Source of the DNA: Bursaphelenchus xylophilus
Taxonomy: Eukaryota > Nematoda > Chromadorea > Rhabditida > Aphelenchoididae
Length of the DNA stretch: 64,000 nucleotides
Assembly: GCA_904066235.2 (NCBI GenBank)
Contig: CAJFCV020000001.1
Coordinates: 11,961,291 to 12,025,290 of the forward strand
Reading direction: 5' to 3'
Below the pieces are notes generated by a model. The model searched no databases, was not told the origin of the DNA, and worked only from the letters and a program-made list of their open reading frames with translations. How positions within the stretch are numbered: the stretch's first letter is position 1; every line of letters starts with the position of its first letter. The translations under genes and the position numbers were made by a program. This document shows, piece after piece, positions 22,401 to 33,410 of the stretch.

Positions 22401-23986
22401 CCGGTGGCGGCCAGGATATCACCGAGGAAGTAGCGTTGGACGGAATGGAGCCGAGAGGGGACTAAACATCGAATAACACACAAAAAATTGACTTACTCTC
22501 TATAAAACTCAGCTCGAATTTTTGGAAGTAATTCGCAAAGGTTTCCCGGTTTCCTTCCATGGTGGCTGACATCAAAATCACCTTCAGATCCGAACGTTTT
22601 CTCAACGCTTGTCGCAGGACGATCAGGAGATAATCGGTGTTTTGTTCTCGCTCATGGACTTCGTCAAGGATAATATGCGTGATATCACGGGCAATATCAT
22701 CCACCGTGAGCATCCGAAGGAGAACACCACTCGTGCAGTAAGTGAGGGCCGTGTTTTGAGAGGTTCTGGAAGAAAATTTTATAAAAATTATATTACTTTA
22801 GGCAAAACAGGCGATTTTATAATATTTTCAGGTCACTAAAGAGCTGAAATTGCTTTAATATTTAATTTTGGACCCTAATTTATCTATTCAAACTTCAAAC
22901 CGCACAAAATAAAGAAAAATTATATTACTTTAGGTATTATCTAGAAAAAAATAATCTATAAATCAAAAATTAAGACTTCTAATATCCTCGAAATCATGTT
23001 AAAAGACCCCTTACATCTTTTTTGTACTTACATAGATCAAAAATTCTCAAAAATCTTCATTTTACCTACTACAATATAACTTACTTCTGTTCAAGTCTAA
23101 TATGATATCCAACAGTGTCGCCAAGCCTTTCATTTCGCTCCTTGGCAACCCTTTCGGCCACAGCAATCGCGGGCAACCTTCTCGGTTGCGTACAAACAAT
23201 TCTGATCGGTTCGCGACATTGACTTGCTTCTTCTAATAGGAACTGCGGAACTTGAGTGGTTTTACCACAACCAGTGCCTCCCGTAACAATTGTAACTTTG
23301 TTCCTATCGATAGCCGTCAGAATCTGACTTCTATACTTGAAGGTTGGTAGATTTTCTCGGAATCTCCGCATCTCCGGACTGCATTTTGTTGCGGGAGGGA
23401 CTATTGGTTCCGCGCTTTTGTTGGCCATCCCCGGTCGATGAACTTGTCGCACTAAATATATAACACAATAAAAAGAAACCAGCTTACTCCTCAAATCAGC
23501 TCGTTGATGCTCTTCCAGCTCATCCAGCTGCAATGGACGTTGCTGGAACATTTCTCGGATCAGATCTCGTTGCTCTTCGATCAAAAATAAATCTTGAGTA
23601 TCGGTGAGGCCAACAACTCGATCGAAGAACGGTTTGGTCACTCGTGTACGACGATGTGGTTCGTGTCCGAAGGAATGAGTCCGCAGATCAAACTCTCGCG
23701 CAATCATATGGACCATGGCTCGTTCGGTTCGGGTCATTGGAGGTAGGATAACCTCTAAAATTGGGCCAAAAATAAATCTTATCCTCGTTGGCTTCTAAAA
23801 TTCAAAATGGAATAGAAAAAACATACCTTGATCTTTGCTGGAACGGAACTTGAGGAGCTTGGCTCGAGTTTCGGCTTCAAAATCCTCCATTCCGGCGAAG
23901 CCGGCCCTTCTGCGGTTCATGCCGTCGAGAATTCGCTTGTGATGGCGCTCCGGGATGTATTGCAAAAAATAAGTTTTATCGAGCAT
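16494..23986 (-). CDS. YTHDC2-like DEAH-box RNA helicase (1438 aa, 11 exons)
   Basis: Exons: 23986-23827, 23754-23488, 23451-23085, 22765-22497, 22461-22101, 21822-21423, 21068-20468, 19978-19367, 18962-18549, 18041-17683, 17000-16494; all introns are GT-AG and phases fit. The product should be an ATP-dependent 3'-5' RNA helicase of the DEAH/RHA group. Features in order: an R3H-like motif with R65-x3-H69 and a downstream SFGHEPHRRTRV; Walker A GGTGCGKTTQ (K206); DEVH (299-302); SAT (331-333); a Tyr/Gly/Asn-rich insert (about 379-475); VFLPGYDDI; STNIAEASLTIDD (from 611); QRAGRAGR (659-666); helicase-associated winged-helix and bundle region; an OB-fold region with ALFAGPVKMS; and a long Lys/Glu-rich tail. 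R3H plus DEVH order matches YTHDC2 (C. elegans F52B5.3 is the relative I recall), but there is no YTH domain, and a low-complexity insert sits where human YTHDC2 has ankyrin repeats. Family relatives act in the germline mitosis-to-meiosis switch; that role here is inferred. Confidence 0.93.
16966..17640 (-). repeat. Exon-plus-intron duplication in the helicase gene
   Basis: The segment holding the start of the last exon and the intron upstream of it (16966-17170) recurs at about 17375-17590, with a third, intron-only copy at about 17185-17310. Each copy shares a Lys/Arg exon start, a CATGG or CATGA element, and CTCTAAAA and GATTTCTGACAT segments. Confidence 0.7.
17348..17416 (-). CDS. Candidate alternative last exon of the helicase
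   Basis: A diverged copy of the first part of the final exon. It keeps a TTTTCAG acceptor at 17417-17423. The preceding exon ends in phase 0, and from 17416 this copy reads RGKRRFRKSKGFLLLSFSLA then GK and stops at 17348-17350. The first 13 codons match the true last exon (KGKRRFKKSKGFL) almost exactly. If used, it would replace the 168-residue tail with 22 residues. It may equally be a dead duplicate. Confidence 0.4.
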   Translation of the reverse strand, partial: RGKRRFRKSKGFLLLSFSLAGK

Positions 23987-24795
23987 CTAAGCCTGCCCAT
24001 AAGAGGCGTTTCGTCAAATGAAACTTATCTTATCTCTTCTTCTGAACAAATCTTTAGGTAATTTAGGTAAACCAAGTGCAAAATAAAAAAATCGCGAAAA
24101 AGACAAAAAATTGTCAAAAATACTCTAAAAAATCTCGAACGGCTTTGAAAGTCTTGTTCTACATTTGCCAACCCTTCAGAATTTTAGGCAAAATTTGGGC
24201 AAACATTATACTTGACATCACGAGCAAGAATATCAAATTTTGAGCCGAAAAATGACCAAAACAAGAAAAAGAAGGTAAAACAAAGGCGAATAAGGCTTTT
24301 CATGTCTAAACGAACACGCAGACACCTCAAGAAGCCTAAAACATATCAACGAAAATATGCAAATTTACTGACTCATCACCCACATAAAAAATACTTTTAA
24401 GCGCGCCGAAACGCAGCAAAAAAGTAGTGTTTCCTTTCTAGACAGCACTCCTCTACACTCTCGACGCTCTTCTCCCGCGCTCGGGAACGATAAAAAAGGA
24501 GGCATTTGTTGGCAAGAAAATGCGGAATTTGCGGGAAGACTTGACCCATTTGGGTCAACTGTTCCTTTCTGCGTTGGAAATTGCGGTTTTTAGGGAAGGC
24601 GGGCTACTGTAGCGTTAAAATGTGGTATACAGACATTTTTAGAGATTTTTCAAAATCGAGATAATCTTATCGTGCACAAATTTTGTTGTTTGATGCAATT
24701 TTTTTCAAAAAAATTTCATTTTTCATCTTCGAATTTCAACACCAAAAAATGACTCCATTTGAAATCAAATCTAGTCCACAGGCCGGCCGGAAAAC
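23987..24795. promoter_or_regulatory. Shared divergent promoter region
   Basis: The interval lies between the start codons of the helicase (minus) and the membrane protein (plus), so it should drive both. About 24400-24600 is visibly less AT-rich, with CTCTACACTCTCGACGCTC and a GGTCAACTG context, and is the likeliest core. I see no TATA box placed convincingly for either gene. No coding sequence is supported. Confidence 0.5.
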
Positions 24796-27591
24796 ATGAG
24801 CCGCTCCATCCTTCTTCTTCTCGTATTTTTGTGGACTTTCCATCAATCGTCGGCGATTTTGGATCATATCCATGGCAGAGGAAATGCGGAGATCCACAAG
24901 GAAAAATGGCCCAATCTAGATGACCCGGGAAACGTATTCTACGCGGCGCTTTTCATTACGCTGTGTTTGATCGCCAGCATTATGTGTGTTTTTCATTTTG
25001 CGACCTTGGATTGGGGAGCACTGTTCGATGTGCTGTTGAGCACGGTAAGAGGATATATGTTAATTATGGCTATTTTTGACCGGAAAGGGCTCTATTCCAC
25101 ATTTTGGAGAGGTTCTACGGTGATTCCGACATTGTTTTAGACGAAAAAATTGTATTTCTTTAGGTCATGTTCCGGTTGTTACAGTAACCCATAAATTTAC
25201 TTTTTATGTCTAAAATAATATCTAACGCATAATATAGGTCCTAGTTTTCATTTGCTACTCATAAAAAGGCTATAATTTCGCTTGGAATTGTTTTAATCAC
25301 CAATTATATTATCCATGCTGCAGTAACCCTTATTTTGAAATTTTAAGAATACGATTTATCCAATATGTCAAAAAAGCCTAAAAATCGTCGTAGAAATTTC
25401 AGAAAGTCCTAATATGACCCTATATCGACTATCACATCAATTATATTACACATGATACAGTAACCCAAAATTTTGTTTTTAATATTTTAAATAATATTCA
25501 GTATTTCTAACAGATATCATAGCTGAGATTTGAACCTCCAGAAGCTCATGTTTTGACGTGAAATTATCAGTTATATTATCCATGACAGTTGCCTTTTCAG
25601 GAAGAAGACAAGTCTGAGAAGACATGTAAAGCATTAGGACGCAAAGTCTCCATTGCCTCACGTACAGTGTCAGTTACGACCTTCGACGAGACCATTTCTC
25701 CCAGTGATGACAAATCAGTGCCGAAGAAGAAATTTATCAAAGTTCCCAGTCCAAAGCCAAAAGCAGAGAAGGAGCTGAAGAAATCCGACCATGAGAAGCC
25801 CCCATCTACTGCGCAATCGACTCAGAGCGTTTCCACGGCTCCAGTAAGTGTAGAATTTGGATAAAAGACTTATTTTTATATGTGTGTGTCTAAATAATAT
25901 TATATTTTCAAAAAATTTTCCCCTGATTTTCCAGACGATCAAGGTTCCGCAGTCCGAGGAGAGAGCGAAGGCGTCTCAGTCGATGCCGGCCTCGGAATCG
26001 GAATGCTTCGATATGAGGAAGGAGGAGATGAATGCGATGCCTCCGTGGGATGTGAGACACATTGCCCAGCAGAATCCACGCCAGACCAAGTTCCGAGAAG
26101 CTGAACCGCTCTCGGCGGAGGCTGTCTATGAGGCGGTAGGGTGTTGATTTGCAATTTTTGGGGGCTAATTTTTAACGGGAAATATTGGAAAATGGCTTAC
26201 AAGGGATCGGCAAAAGCGCGCATCCTGGTTTTTTCTTGAAACATATACCATTTGAAAGAGCGTAAAAAACTGGTCTAGGATCACCTTTTATTAGCTGCTA
26301 TTTTTGCTCTACGCCCTAGCTAGCGAGCATTTTTTAAAAAATCCCGGTTGGATTTCACGACTCTTTGCTTCTGAACGGCTAAAAAGATTCAATAATTACT
26401 TTTCATATGTCCCATACGTACCTATGACGTCGAACGCTTCACCCTATGCCAAAGAATACACACTTTTTTTCCGACCTTGAGATACCCAAGTCCATGTTCA
26501 CAATGTGTGATCACGCGATCTTTTAGGTCGTGTAACCCAATGCAACATAGCGGGTAGAAAACATGTAAACCGTTTTCAGACTCAATTTTCACGTACTTTC
26601 CGTTACTGGGCTTAATTCGTAAAAATCTGAAAGTCGTAGAAAGTTCCAGCCATAGAAGATACCCACTTCAAGTGCAAGTACTACAAATTTGAAAGAATTT
26701 AAAAAATCTCCGTTTTTTCTTAAAAAACTACTCCGATTATATCACAAATGTCTACACGACACTCAAACACTATTTCCAGGCCTTATTTGGTTTGCAATAT
26801 AAAGAAAATCAAAAAAAAATCAAAAGAGGTTTGAACCCGGTTCGCCTCGTTCAGCGCCTTACCCCACTAGGCCACCGAAGCACTGCTGCGCTGTGCTTTG
26901 GAAATCGTTCGGATTTGTTTCCTCGGAAAAAGGGTGGGATAAGCCTAGAACTAAAGAATGCTCGCTAGCGAAGGCGTAGAGCAAAAATAGCAGCTAATAA
27001 AATGTGATCCTAGACCAGTTTTTTACGCTCTTTCAAATGGTACATGTTTCAAGAAAAAACCAGGATGCGCGCTTTTGCCGATCCCTTGTTAGGAAATTTT
27101 TCGAAATTTCTGGAAAATCCGTCATTATGACGGACTTAATTGTCATTTCGACGTTACATTTGAAATTTTGGGTGTTCGAAAAGGCCAGCAGTAGCTCGAA
27201 TTCAAAACCATGACTTCTAAAACATGATTTTTCCAAATTTCCAAAAAATATGTCGTCCTGAAAAAATATGTCATTTGACAAATTATGACAATTTTTTTGA
27301 AATTCATTATGATTACAATGTTGTAGGTAGACTGTAAAAAATTTTCATTACAATTTGAGACCTATGTTTTCGCTTTTTTTTATCAGAATGACCGAATTTT
27401 TGGAATTTTTTCAAATTTTGAGTTTTTTAAATTTGATGAAATTTTGCTTTCAGAAGCCGATCCCTTCGAGTTTGTCGAGCTCTACCCCTCGTGAAGGCTC
27501 CACCACGACCAGCACCACCAAGCGCTCCCCACCCCTGTCCACCGCTAGAGAACCGCATAGCCCAGGACCCGATCCCGAAGAACAACCTTGA
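24796..27591 (+). CDS. Single-pass membrane protein, unknown (276 aa)
   Basis: Exons: 24796-25044, 25601-25843, 25935-26135, 27454-27591; GT-AG introns, all phase 0. The protein has an N-terminal signal peptide (RSILLLLVFLWTFHQSSA), a short lumenal or extracellular part with HIHGRGNAEIHKEKWPN, one membrane segment (about 48-69: VFYAALFITLCLIASIMCVF), then a long hydrophilic, probably cytoplasmic and disordered tail rich in Ser, Lys, Pro and Thr, with MPPWDVRHIAQQNPRQTKF as its most structured-looking patch. I recognise no domain or family. Reading through the first donor would give a shorter 114-residue form ending near IPTLF. Intron 3 contains an 889-bp transposon carrying a tRNA-like segment. 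An AATAAA lies 73 bases past the stop. Confidence 0.8.
26200..27088. mobile_element. 889-bp PIF/Harbinger-like element in intron 3
   Basis: The ends are CAAGGGATCGGCAAAAGCGC and its reverse complement, flanked on both sides by TTA (26197-26199 and 27089-27091). The inverted repeats run about 140 bp with few mismatches, including GGTCTAGGATCAC, ATTAGCTGCTATTTTTGCTC and CTAGCGAGCAT. No transposase is encoded. The CAAGGG terminus and TNA target site match the smaller families in this window. Confidence 0.85.
26826..26882 (-). other. tRNA-like A and B box segment in the transposon
   Basis: On the minus strand, TGGCCTAGTGG (A-box-like, 26874-26864) is followed by GGGTTCAAACC (B-box-like, 26838-26828), with a D-arm-like GGCC/GGCG context between. 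The flanks do not form an acceptor stem and the anticodon arm is too short, so this is not a functional tRNA. It looks like a tRNA-derived internal Pol III promoter, as in SINEs. Confidence 0.6.
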
Positions 27592-27663
27592 ATTTTATGG
27601 ACTGATTTTGATTCAAATACAATATTAGTCAGAGATCCTTCATTGATTGGATTTTATTTATTC

Positions 27664-27669
27664 AATAAA
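27664..27669 (+). terminator. Poly(A) signal AATAAA, membrane-protein gene
   Basis: A canonical hexamer 73 bases downstream of the stop codon, followed by a T-rich stretch. Confidence 0.7.
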
Positions 27670-29630
27670 GATTTTTTATCAGCAATAATTTTTTTATGTC
27701 TTTTTATTTTGAAATTTCAGATGTGAGATAAAACATATGTCAATTAGAATGATTGAGAAAAAATTTTCTGCGAAAAATCATCTTTTTCCGAGTGAAACTG
27801 GCGAAGATACGGGCCAAACATTGATTTTTCTCTGCCCGCTCTCCTCATTTTGCGTGCTCTCTCGCGAGCACGCAAAATAAGAATCTCGAAGAAAAGACCG
27901 TTGAATATCTCAGCTACGGATGGAAATAGTAAGCTACAATTTCTAGGGACTTATCTACAGTATATGTAGAACGTATATACAAAATTTCAAGCGAATCCAA
28001 ATGTTGCACTTGAGGTACACTAAAAAATTTTTAAAAAATTTTTTTACTTTTTTTGATGTTAAATCGCCTATGACATCTTTTTCCCCTAAAAAACAAATGT
28101 TTTCAACAGTTCTGCCGCCTTCAAATCCCCTAAAAATCCTTGCAAGATCCTTTTTCCGTCCCTAAACTTGTTTCAGAAACAAATTTGGAATTCTCTTGGG
28201 AAGATTGAGTCTTAAGAAGCAGTAAATTTCCATCTGAAACATATCCGCTTCCAAGGATATTTATGTAGGAGATTCTCTGAGACTCTTCCAGGTCCATTTT
28301 TTAGTAAAAGTCCAAGAGTTTTTCGGAGATCTTTCACTATCAATCTTTGTGCTTGATGGATTGGCGGCCGGGGAAAAACAGGCCTTGAAAAAGAGGCTGC
28401 AGTTTTGAGTTATGGCGATCCTTTTTTTACAGCAAATGGTCTGTTGTGTGGGCTTTGTTTTGGCGTGTATGGAAATAGCCATTTTGGGATCTTGAACTTG
28501 GAAGGTTTAGTCATCATTTTTTTGGGAAAGCAATTTTTTTTTGATTTTTTCGCGGGGGTGTGACGGTGAAATTACGTGAAAACTTGGAACAAATTAAGAG
28601 AATTCAATTATAAAATATGTGTGGTACTCCTAATCCGCGCTTTGCAGAATACGATGAAGATTTTTACATCGAAAATTTTAAAAAAGATGTTGGTTTTTTG
28701 CTATCTTTGAAATGAAATGTTAGAGCTTTATTTCCACTAAAGAGCACAATCTTTTTTTTCATAAAATTAGCCATTTTCCCGCCGAAATTGCCAGAAATAT
28801 GAGGAAAAAAGCCTTTTTTTCTCTGTCCGCACTGCGTTTCCTATACTCTCTCGGCCATAAGCTTCATATGTATTTTTACTGTAGAGTGTAACGTTTCTAC
28901 AAAAAATCAATTTTTTCAGTGCAAAACTGACAAATATATTGCCAAAAAATGTTTTCTCTGACCGCTCTCCGCGTATCTCATACTTTCTCGGCCGAAAAGG
29001 TTGTTGAATATCTCGCCTGCCTCTGCAAAGCGGGAGCTAAAATTCTCAGAAATTGATACGTGTGCTATGCCTAACATGTGTACAAAGTTTAAAGAAAATC
29101 TGAGCGTCGTAATTCTTGCTACTTTCCTTATAAGCAACTAAGAAAATTGACATTACAATTTTTGATAAGGACTTCTGAAAATCGGCCTTGAGTTTCTTCC
29201 ACACCTTTCTTTGCAAAAAAAAACTTGTTCGACGCTCCTTCAAGGCCAAATTTGCCGAACGCGGCATTCTTCTTCTTCTGAATCATTCCTTTTCTCCGAA
29301 GATTTGTAACTTGATAAATTTAATCGCAGTAATGGTTACTAAATTGTGAAATTTCCCGTCGACTAATCATCGTTTAATTTTTGTAATTGCACTTCTTTTG
29401 TGGTCTGAGAAGGAGCTCAGACAGACATGGCTGCACTTTTCTGGAGGTTGTCTGGAGAAGAATCAAAAAAGCTCATTTATTTTTTGGATTTGTTTAGTTT
29501 TACATCTAATTAGAGGTAAATTTTGGGTTATGGCACTATTATATATAGCAGTGGACCTGATGACAAACATACGAGGGGAGTCGTTGAAATCCAAAGCCAT
29601 TTAACCCTTGTTCCAAGAATCTTTCGGAGG

Positions 29631-29874
29631 GAACCTGATCCAGTGGCAATAAACGTACCATTTTGCATTAGGGAAGTATCAAAAATGTGGCAAAATACCT
29701 CCTTCTCCAAGTGCACTCCGATTTCAAAAGCGTTCCCCCTTTTTTGTCATTGAAGGCGCGCGCGCGCCCTTCAAAACGGAATTTTGTAGTTGAGGAGGGA
29801 GCTTTTTGCTGCATTTTTGGTACTCCCCGGATCGAAAATGGTATGTTTTTGCGGCTGGATCAGGTCCGCCACTG
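29631..29874. mobile_element. Mariner-like MITE (copy c), eroded left end
   Basis: It shows the family segments ACCTGATCCAGTGGCAATAA, GTATCAAAAATGTGGCAAAA and, at the right, GGATCAGGTCCGCCACTG. The left terminus is replaced by GGAGGGA. The sequence just outside it (about 29560-29630) recurs inverted beside copy e at about 40685-40755, so a larger unit was probably mobilised or duplicated. Confidence 0.6.
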
Positions 29875-31032
29875 AAGTCTGTTTAACACCAAATATGTGA
29901 TACCCATTTATTAGACTACAGTGAAAATTGAAGACAAAGAAAAAGCTCTTATTTTCATAACTGACAAGGGAATTACCCATAGTGCGACGATCAGATTTTT
30001 CCTGCATTTTGCAAAAATTTCGGCTATAGGGCAGATACCAACTTCTGAAAATTTTAGCTCACTGTTTGCAGAGGCTGCCGAGATATTCAACAATCTTTGC
30101 GGCGAGAGACTAGGCGAATTTCGGAGAGCTATCAGAGAGAAAACATTTCTTGGCCATATCTTTGCCAGTTTGGCCCGAAAAAATTGTTTTTTCGTAGAAA
30201 CATTACACTCTACGGTAGAAATAGCCATGAAACTTTTCACGGCCAAATTCGTAAAAATTTTTACATTTTTCCTAATTCTCGACCTAAAAATCTTGGTCTT
30301 TTATGCAAAATGCAGGCTAAGAATCTCATATATATGGAAAAAATTACTCTAAATTTGAGGCAAGTTTCATCAAAATCTGAGGGTCTCACTTGGAGTACTT
30401 CAGCTAGAAAAAAAACTTTTTTTGAATTTTTTTATATTGTTTATAGCTTTCCGAACCTCCCAAAATTAACCAAATTACATTTCAGAACTCCCCCATTCTT
30501 CCCTCTCACTCTATTGTAAACAGAATTAAGTAAAAGATAATCATTCCTCGAAACGAGAGGGATATTTCTTCCGCCTTCTTTTCCCGAAGCAAAAAGAAAT
30601 CGAATTGATTCTTTTTTATCCATTTCACTTATTGCCTGAGGGTAAATATCTCAAAACCGAAAAGTCCGAGAGTTTCAGGGCTGTTCGGGAAATGAATTAC
30701 GGGACATTATATTATAAAGGGCAGTTTTTTCCGGGATTTCTTGGGAAATTTTATGGGATGGGAACGGAGGTCAATTTAAAAAAGTTTTCATTTTATCGCT
30801 GATGGTCGCTCCTGATAGTAAAAGTATTTTTAGTGCGTTTTAGATTAAGCTTGGCAGGGAGGGGTTGAATTAAAAATAAAATCTTTCGGGGAATCTTGAA
30901 AAATTTATATTGTAGTAGGGACGCTTGTAGTACTAAAATTTGCTATTCAATTTTTGCGAAAACTGCCAGAAATTAAGCCTAGAATTTGCTGTGGTACCCT
31001 CAATGATTGTAAATACTTTAAAGATGCACTAA

Positions 31033-31481
31033 GAGGGGAAGTACTCCAAGTGCGACGCTCAGATTTTGATGAAACTTGGCACAAATTTAGAATAATTTTT
31101 TCTAAGATATATGCGGGAATCCTAGCTCACGCTTTGCAGAAACAACCGAGATTTTTAGATCAAAAGTCGGCTAAAATTTAGGACTTTTTGTAGAATTTCG
31201 GCCGAAAAGTTTCATGCCTGTTTCTACCGTAAAGGGTTATGTTTCTACAAAAAATCAAAATTTTCCGCATGAAACTGCCAAGGTTATGGCCGAAAAGCGT
31301 TTTTCTCTCTCTGGTCGCTCTCCAGTTTAGCGTGCTCTCTCGGCGGCAAAAATCGTTCGATATCTCGGCGGCACCCGCAAAGCGCGAGCTAAAACTTTCA
31401 GGAATTGATATCTAGTCCATACCCGACATGTGTGCAAAATTTAAAGAAAATCTGAGCGTTGCACTTGGAGTACTTCCCCTG
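31033..31481. mobile_element. 449-bp PIF/Harbinger-like MITE (copy b)
   Basis: The left end is GAGGGGAAGTACTCCAAG (CAG eroded to GA); the right end is the reverse complement of CAGGGGAAGTACTCCAAG. TAA flanks both sides (31030-31032 and 31482-31484). The length is exactly that of copy a. Confidence 0.85.
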
Positions 31482-33400
31482 TAAGATGTTAAGATTTGCA
31501 GTCCAATTTTTCGAAAATTTTTGGAGATTAAGCTTAGGGTTTGTTAAAGTACCATAAAAAATTTTAGACCAATATTTTAAAAATTCGTCAAAATATAAAG
31601 CTTTGAAATTCAAAAAATCTCAAAATTTTTTTGGTCGTATTGTCATGAAAATTCGGAAATGTAAATTAAAATTTTCCAAGATTCCATAAAAATTTCAAAC
31701 ACTAATTTTGATAATTTTGTTGTTAATTTGGGGAAATAAAATGCAGAAAATCCTGTTTTGAATTTTTTTCAAAATTCTTGGAAAACAAAGAATGCAGAAG
31801 AAAGTTTAACCCTGGTTAACGCGCCGTATTTTACCTTAAAATTTTGTATGACACTCAAAATTAGAAACATTCGGTCATCATTGTACTTTCGATTACTAAA
31901 GTAAAATCATTTTTTGTTATAAGAAACTTGACTTATAGGAAAATTTTTTTTTTCATTTTAACTTTACTTTTTTACCACTAGAATGAACTATTTTTGCAGC
32001 TGTAAAAATTTTTTTTTATTGTCTGCACAGTGCAGCAGATATTTGATCCGCAACCCAATCCCCATAAATCCAGCGATTCCCCTTCCCCACCTGGAAAGCC
32101 GGTCACTAAAACGAGGGAGACGAAAAACAATGGAGGTACCCGCATTTATTTTCGTCTACCTCCCTCCACTGATTCATCCGTTCGCTTTTGCCGGAAATCG
32201 TTTGTTCCCAGCTCGTTTCCCAAACTCTTTTTTAGCCGTTATAGCGGGGAAATACATGTATTTTTGTCGTGTACAGAGAAACATTGAAGGCCCATAACTA
32301 CGACACGTATACTTTTGGCTCATTTCCCAAACATATGGCTGATTTTCCGACAAAATTCCAAAAAATCCGTCATCATGACATATTTTAATTACTACAAATT
32401 GACTTCAATTTTGATGTCAGTATAACCAATGACAAATTTACTCACTGTAAAAAATATTTTTTCGATTTTTCATATTCGTGATGACGCATTTTTTGCTATT
32501 TTTTTTCAAAATTTTCCGAAAATTCTATTTTTTTTTTCATAAATCCACGTTAAATGTAATATAATCGTGATCTATGTATAAAAAAATGGTCGGAAGCGCA
32601 CATGGCACGCCATGCCGCATATCATTTCCATTTGTTTCGGCTAATTTCCGCCAATTTTTCCATTCCTTTCACATGACCTTCGGGCTCTTTTTTTTGTTTT
32701 ATTTCGAGAGATGCGCTGACCTTTTCTTCTACTGTTATGGGTTTTTAAATGGCTCTAGCACTCTTATTTATTTAGGGAATTCCCCAAATTCGCGGGCGAA
32801 TTCAAAAGAGTTTCGAGGGGGAAAAGTTGAAAAATTTGGAAAAGAAGTGGTTTTATTTTAAAAAATCTTTTTTTTTTGGAATTTTAAGTGTTTTAAAAAT
32901 TAAAGATCTGCTGAGCAGATCACGCGGCTGCACTTTCGAAGTTTTTTGATGTTCAAAAAGAAGGTTGGAATCGAAAATTTTGCGACATGTGGGCAAGTTT
33001 AATGAAATTTACCCTAAGGGCAGAACTTAGAATTTGGTGAAATTTAACGTAGATATACGTTAGAGTGTTGTGAGAGGCTTGGGAAAGTTTTTGGTTTCTA
33101 TTTGCAAAATTGATGGAGAAATAGGTCCGGGAATTTTTTAAAAATCCCAAATTTTTTCTATCGGATTTTGATGAAATTTCGCGAACATTGACATTACACT
33201 GTACAGGGACACATACAAAAAATTTTGATCCAAAATTTCATAAACTCATCGAGATATGGAGCTTTCAATTTCAAAAAATCTCAAAGTTTTCCGCTTGAAA
33301 TTCCTTTTTCTCTATATTAATAAGTTTGTATATTGACTTAAATCACGTGTCTTGCCGTTGAATTTATTATTCTCGACTGTACTAAATTTTATTTCAAATA

Positions 33401-33406
33401 TTTCAG
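33401..33406 (+). promoter_or_regulatory. Candidate trans-splice acceptor, BTB gene
   Basis: TTTCAG stands four bases before the start codon. With no convincing upstream exon in frame, this is likely a spliced-leader acceptor. Confidence 0.5.
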
Positions 33407-33410
33407 TGCA

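Larger units (their letters stand above)
27592..33410. other. 5.8 kb intergenic region, repeats and flanks
   Basis: It holds the 3' flank of the membrane-protein gene and the promoter side of the BTB gene. Degenerate 449-bp-family copies lie at about 27770-28020, 28850-29110 and 29960-30400; a complete copy (31033-31481) and a mariner-like copy (29631-29874) are listed separately. About 32030-32290 is C/T-rich, and 32600-32860 has a mixed composition that may be promoter. I see no gene. Confidence 0.5.

Noticed and set aside
26815..26890. Functional tRNA gene
   Set aside because: A and B boxes are present but there is no acceptor stem or normal anticodon arm.
29160..29267. Basic start-like frame beginning MPRSANLALKERR
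   Set aside because: Short, with no matching downstream exon and running into a repeat; too little to call.
29911..30519. Overlapping frames of 110-143 residues on both strands
   Set aside because: They lie in a decayed 449-bp-family repeat; similar frames recur in other copies.
32030..32290. Exon-like proline-rich stretch after TCTGCACAG
   Set aside because: An acceptor and donor can be proposed, but joining to the BTB gene breaks the frame and no stand-alone gene follows.
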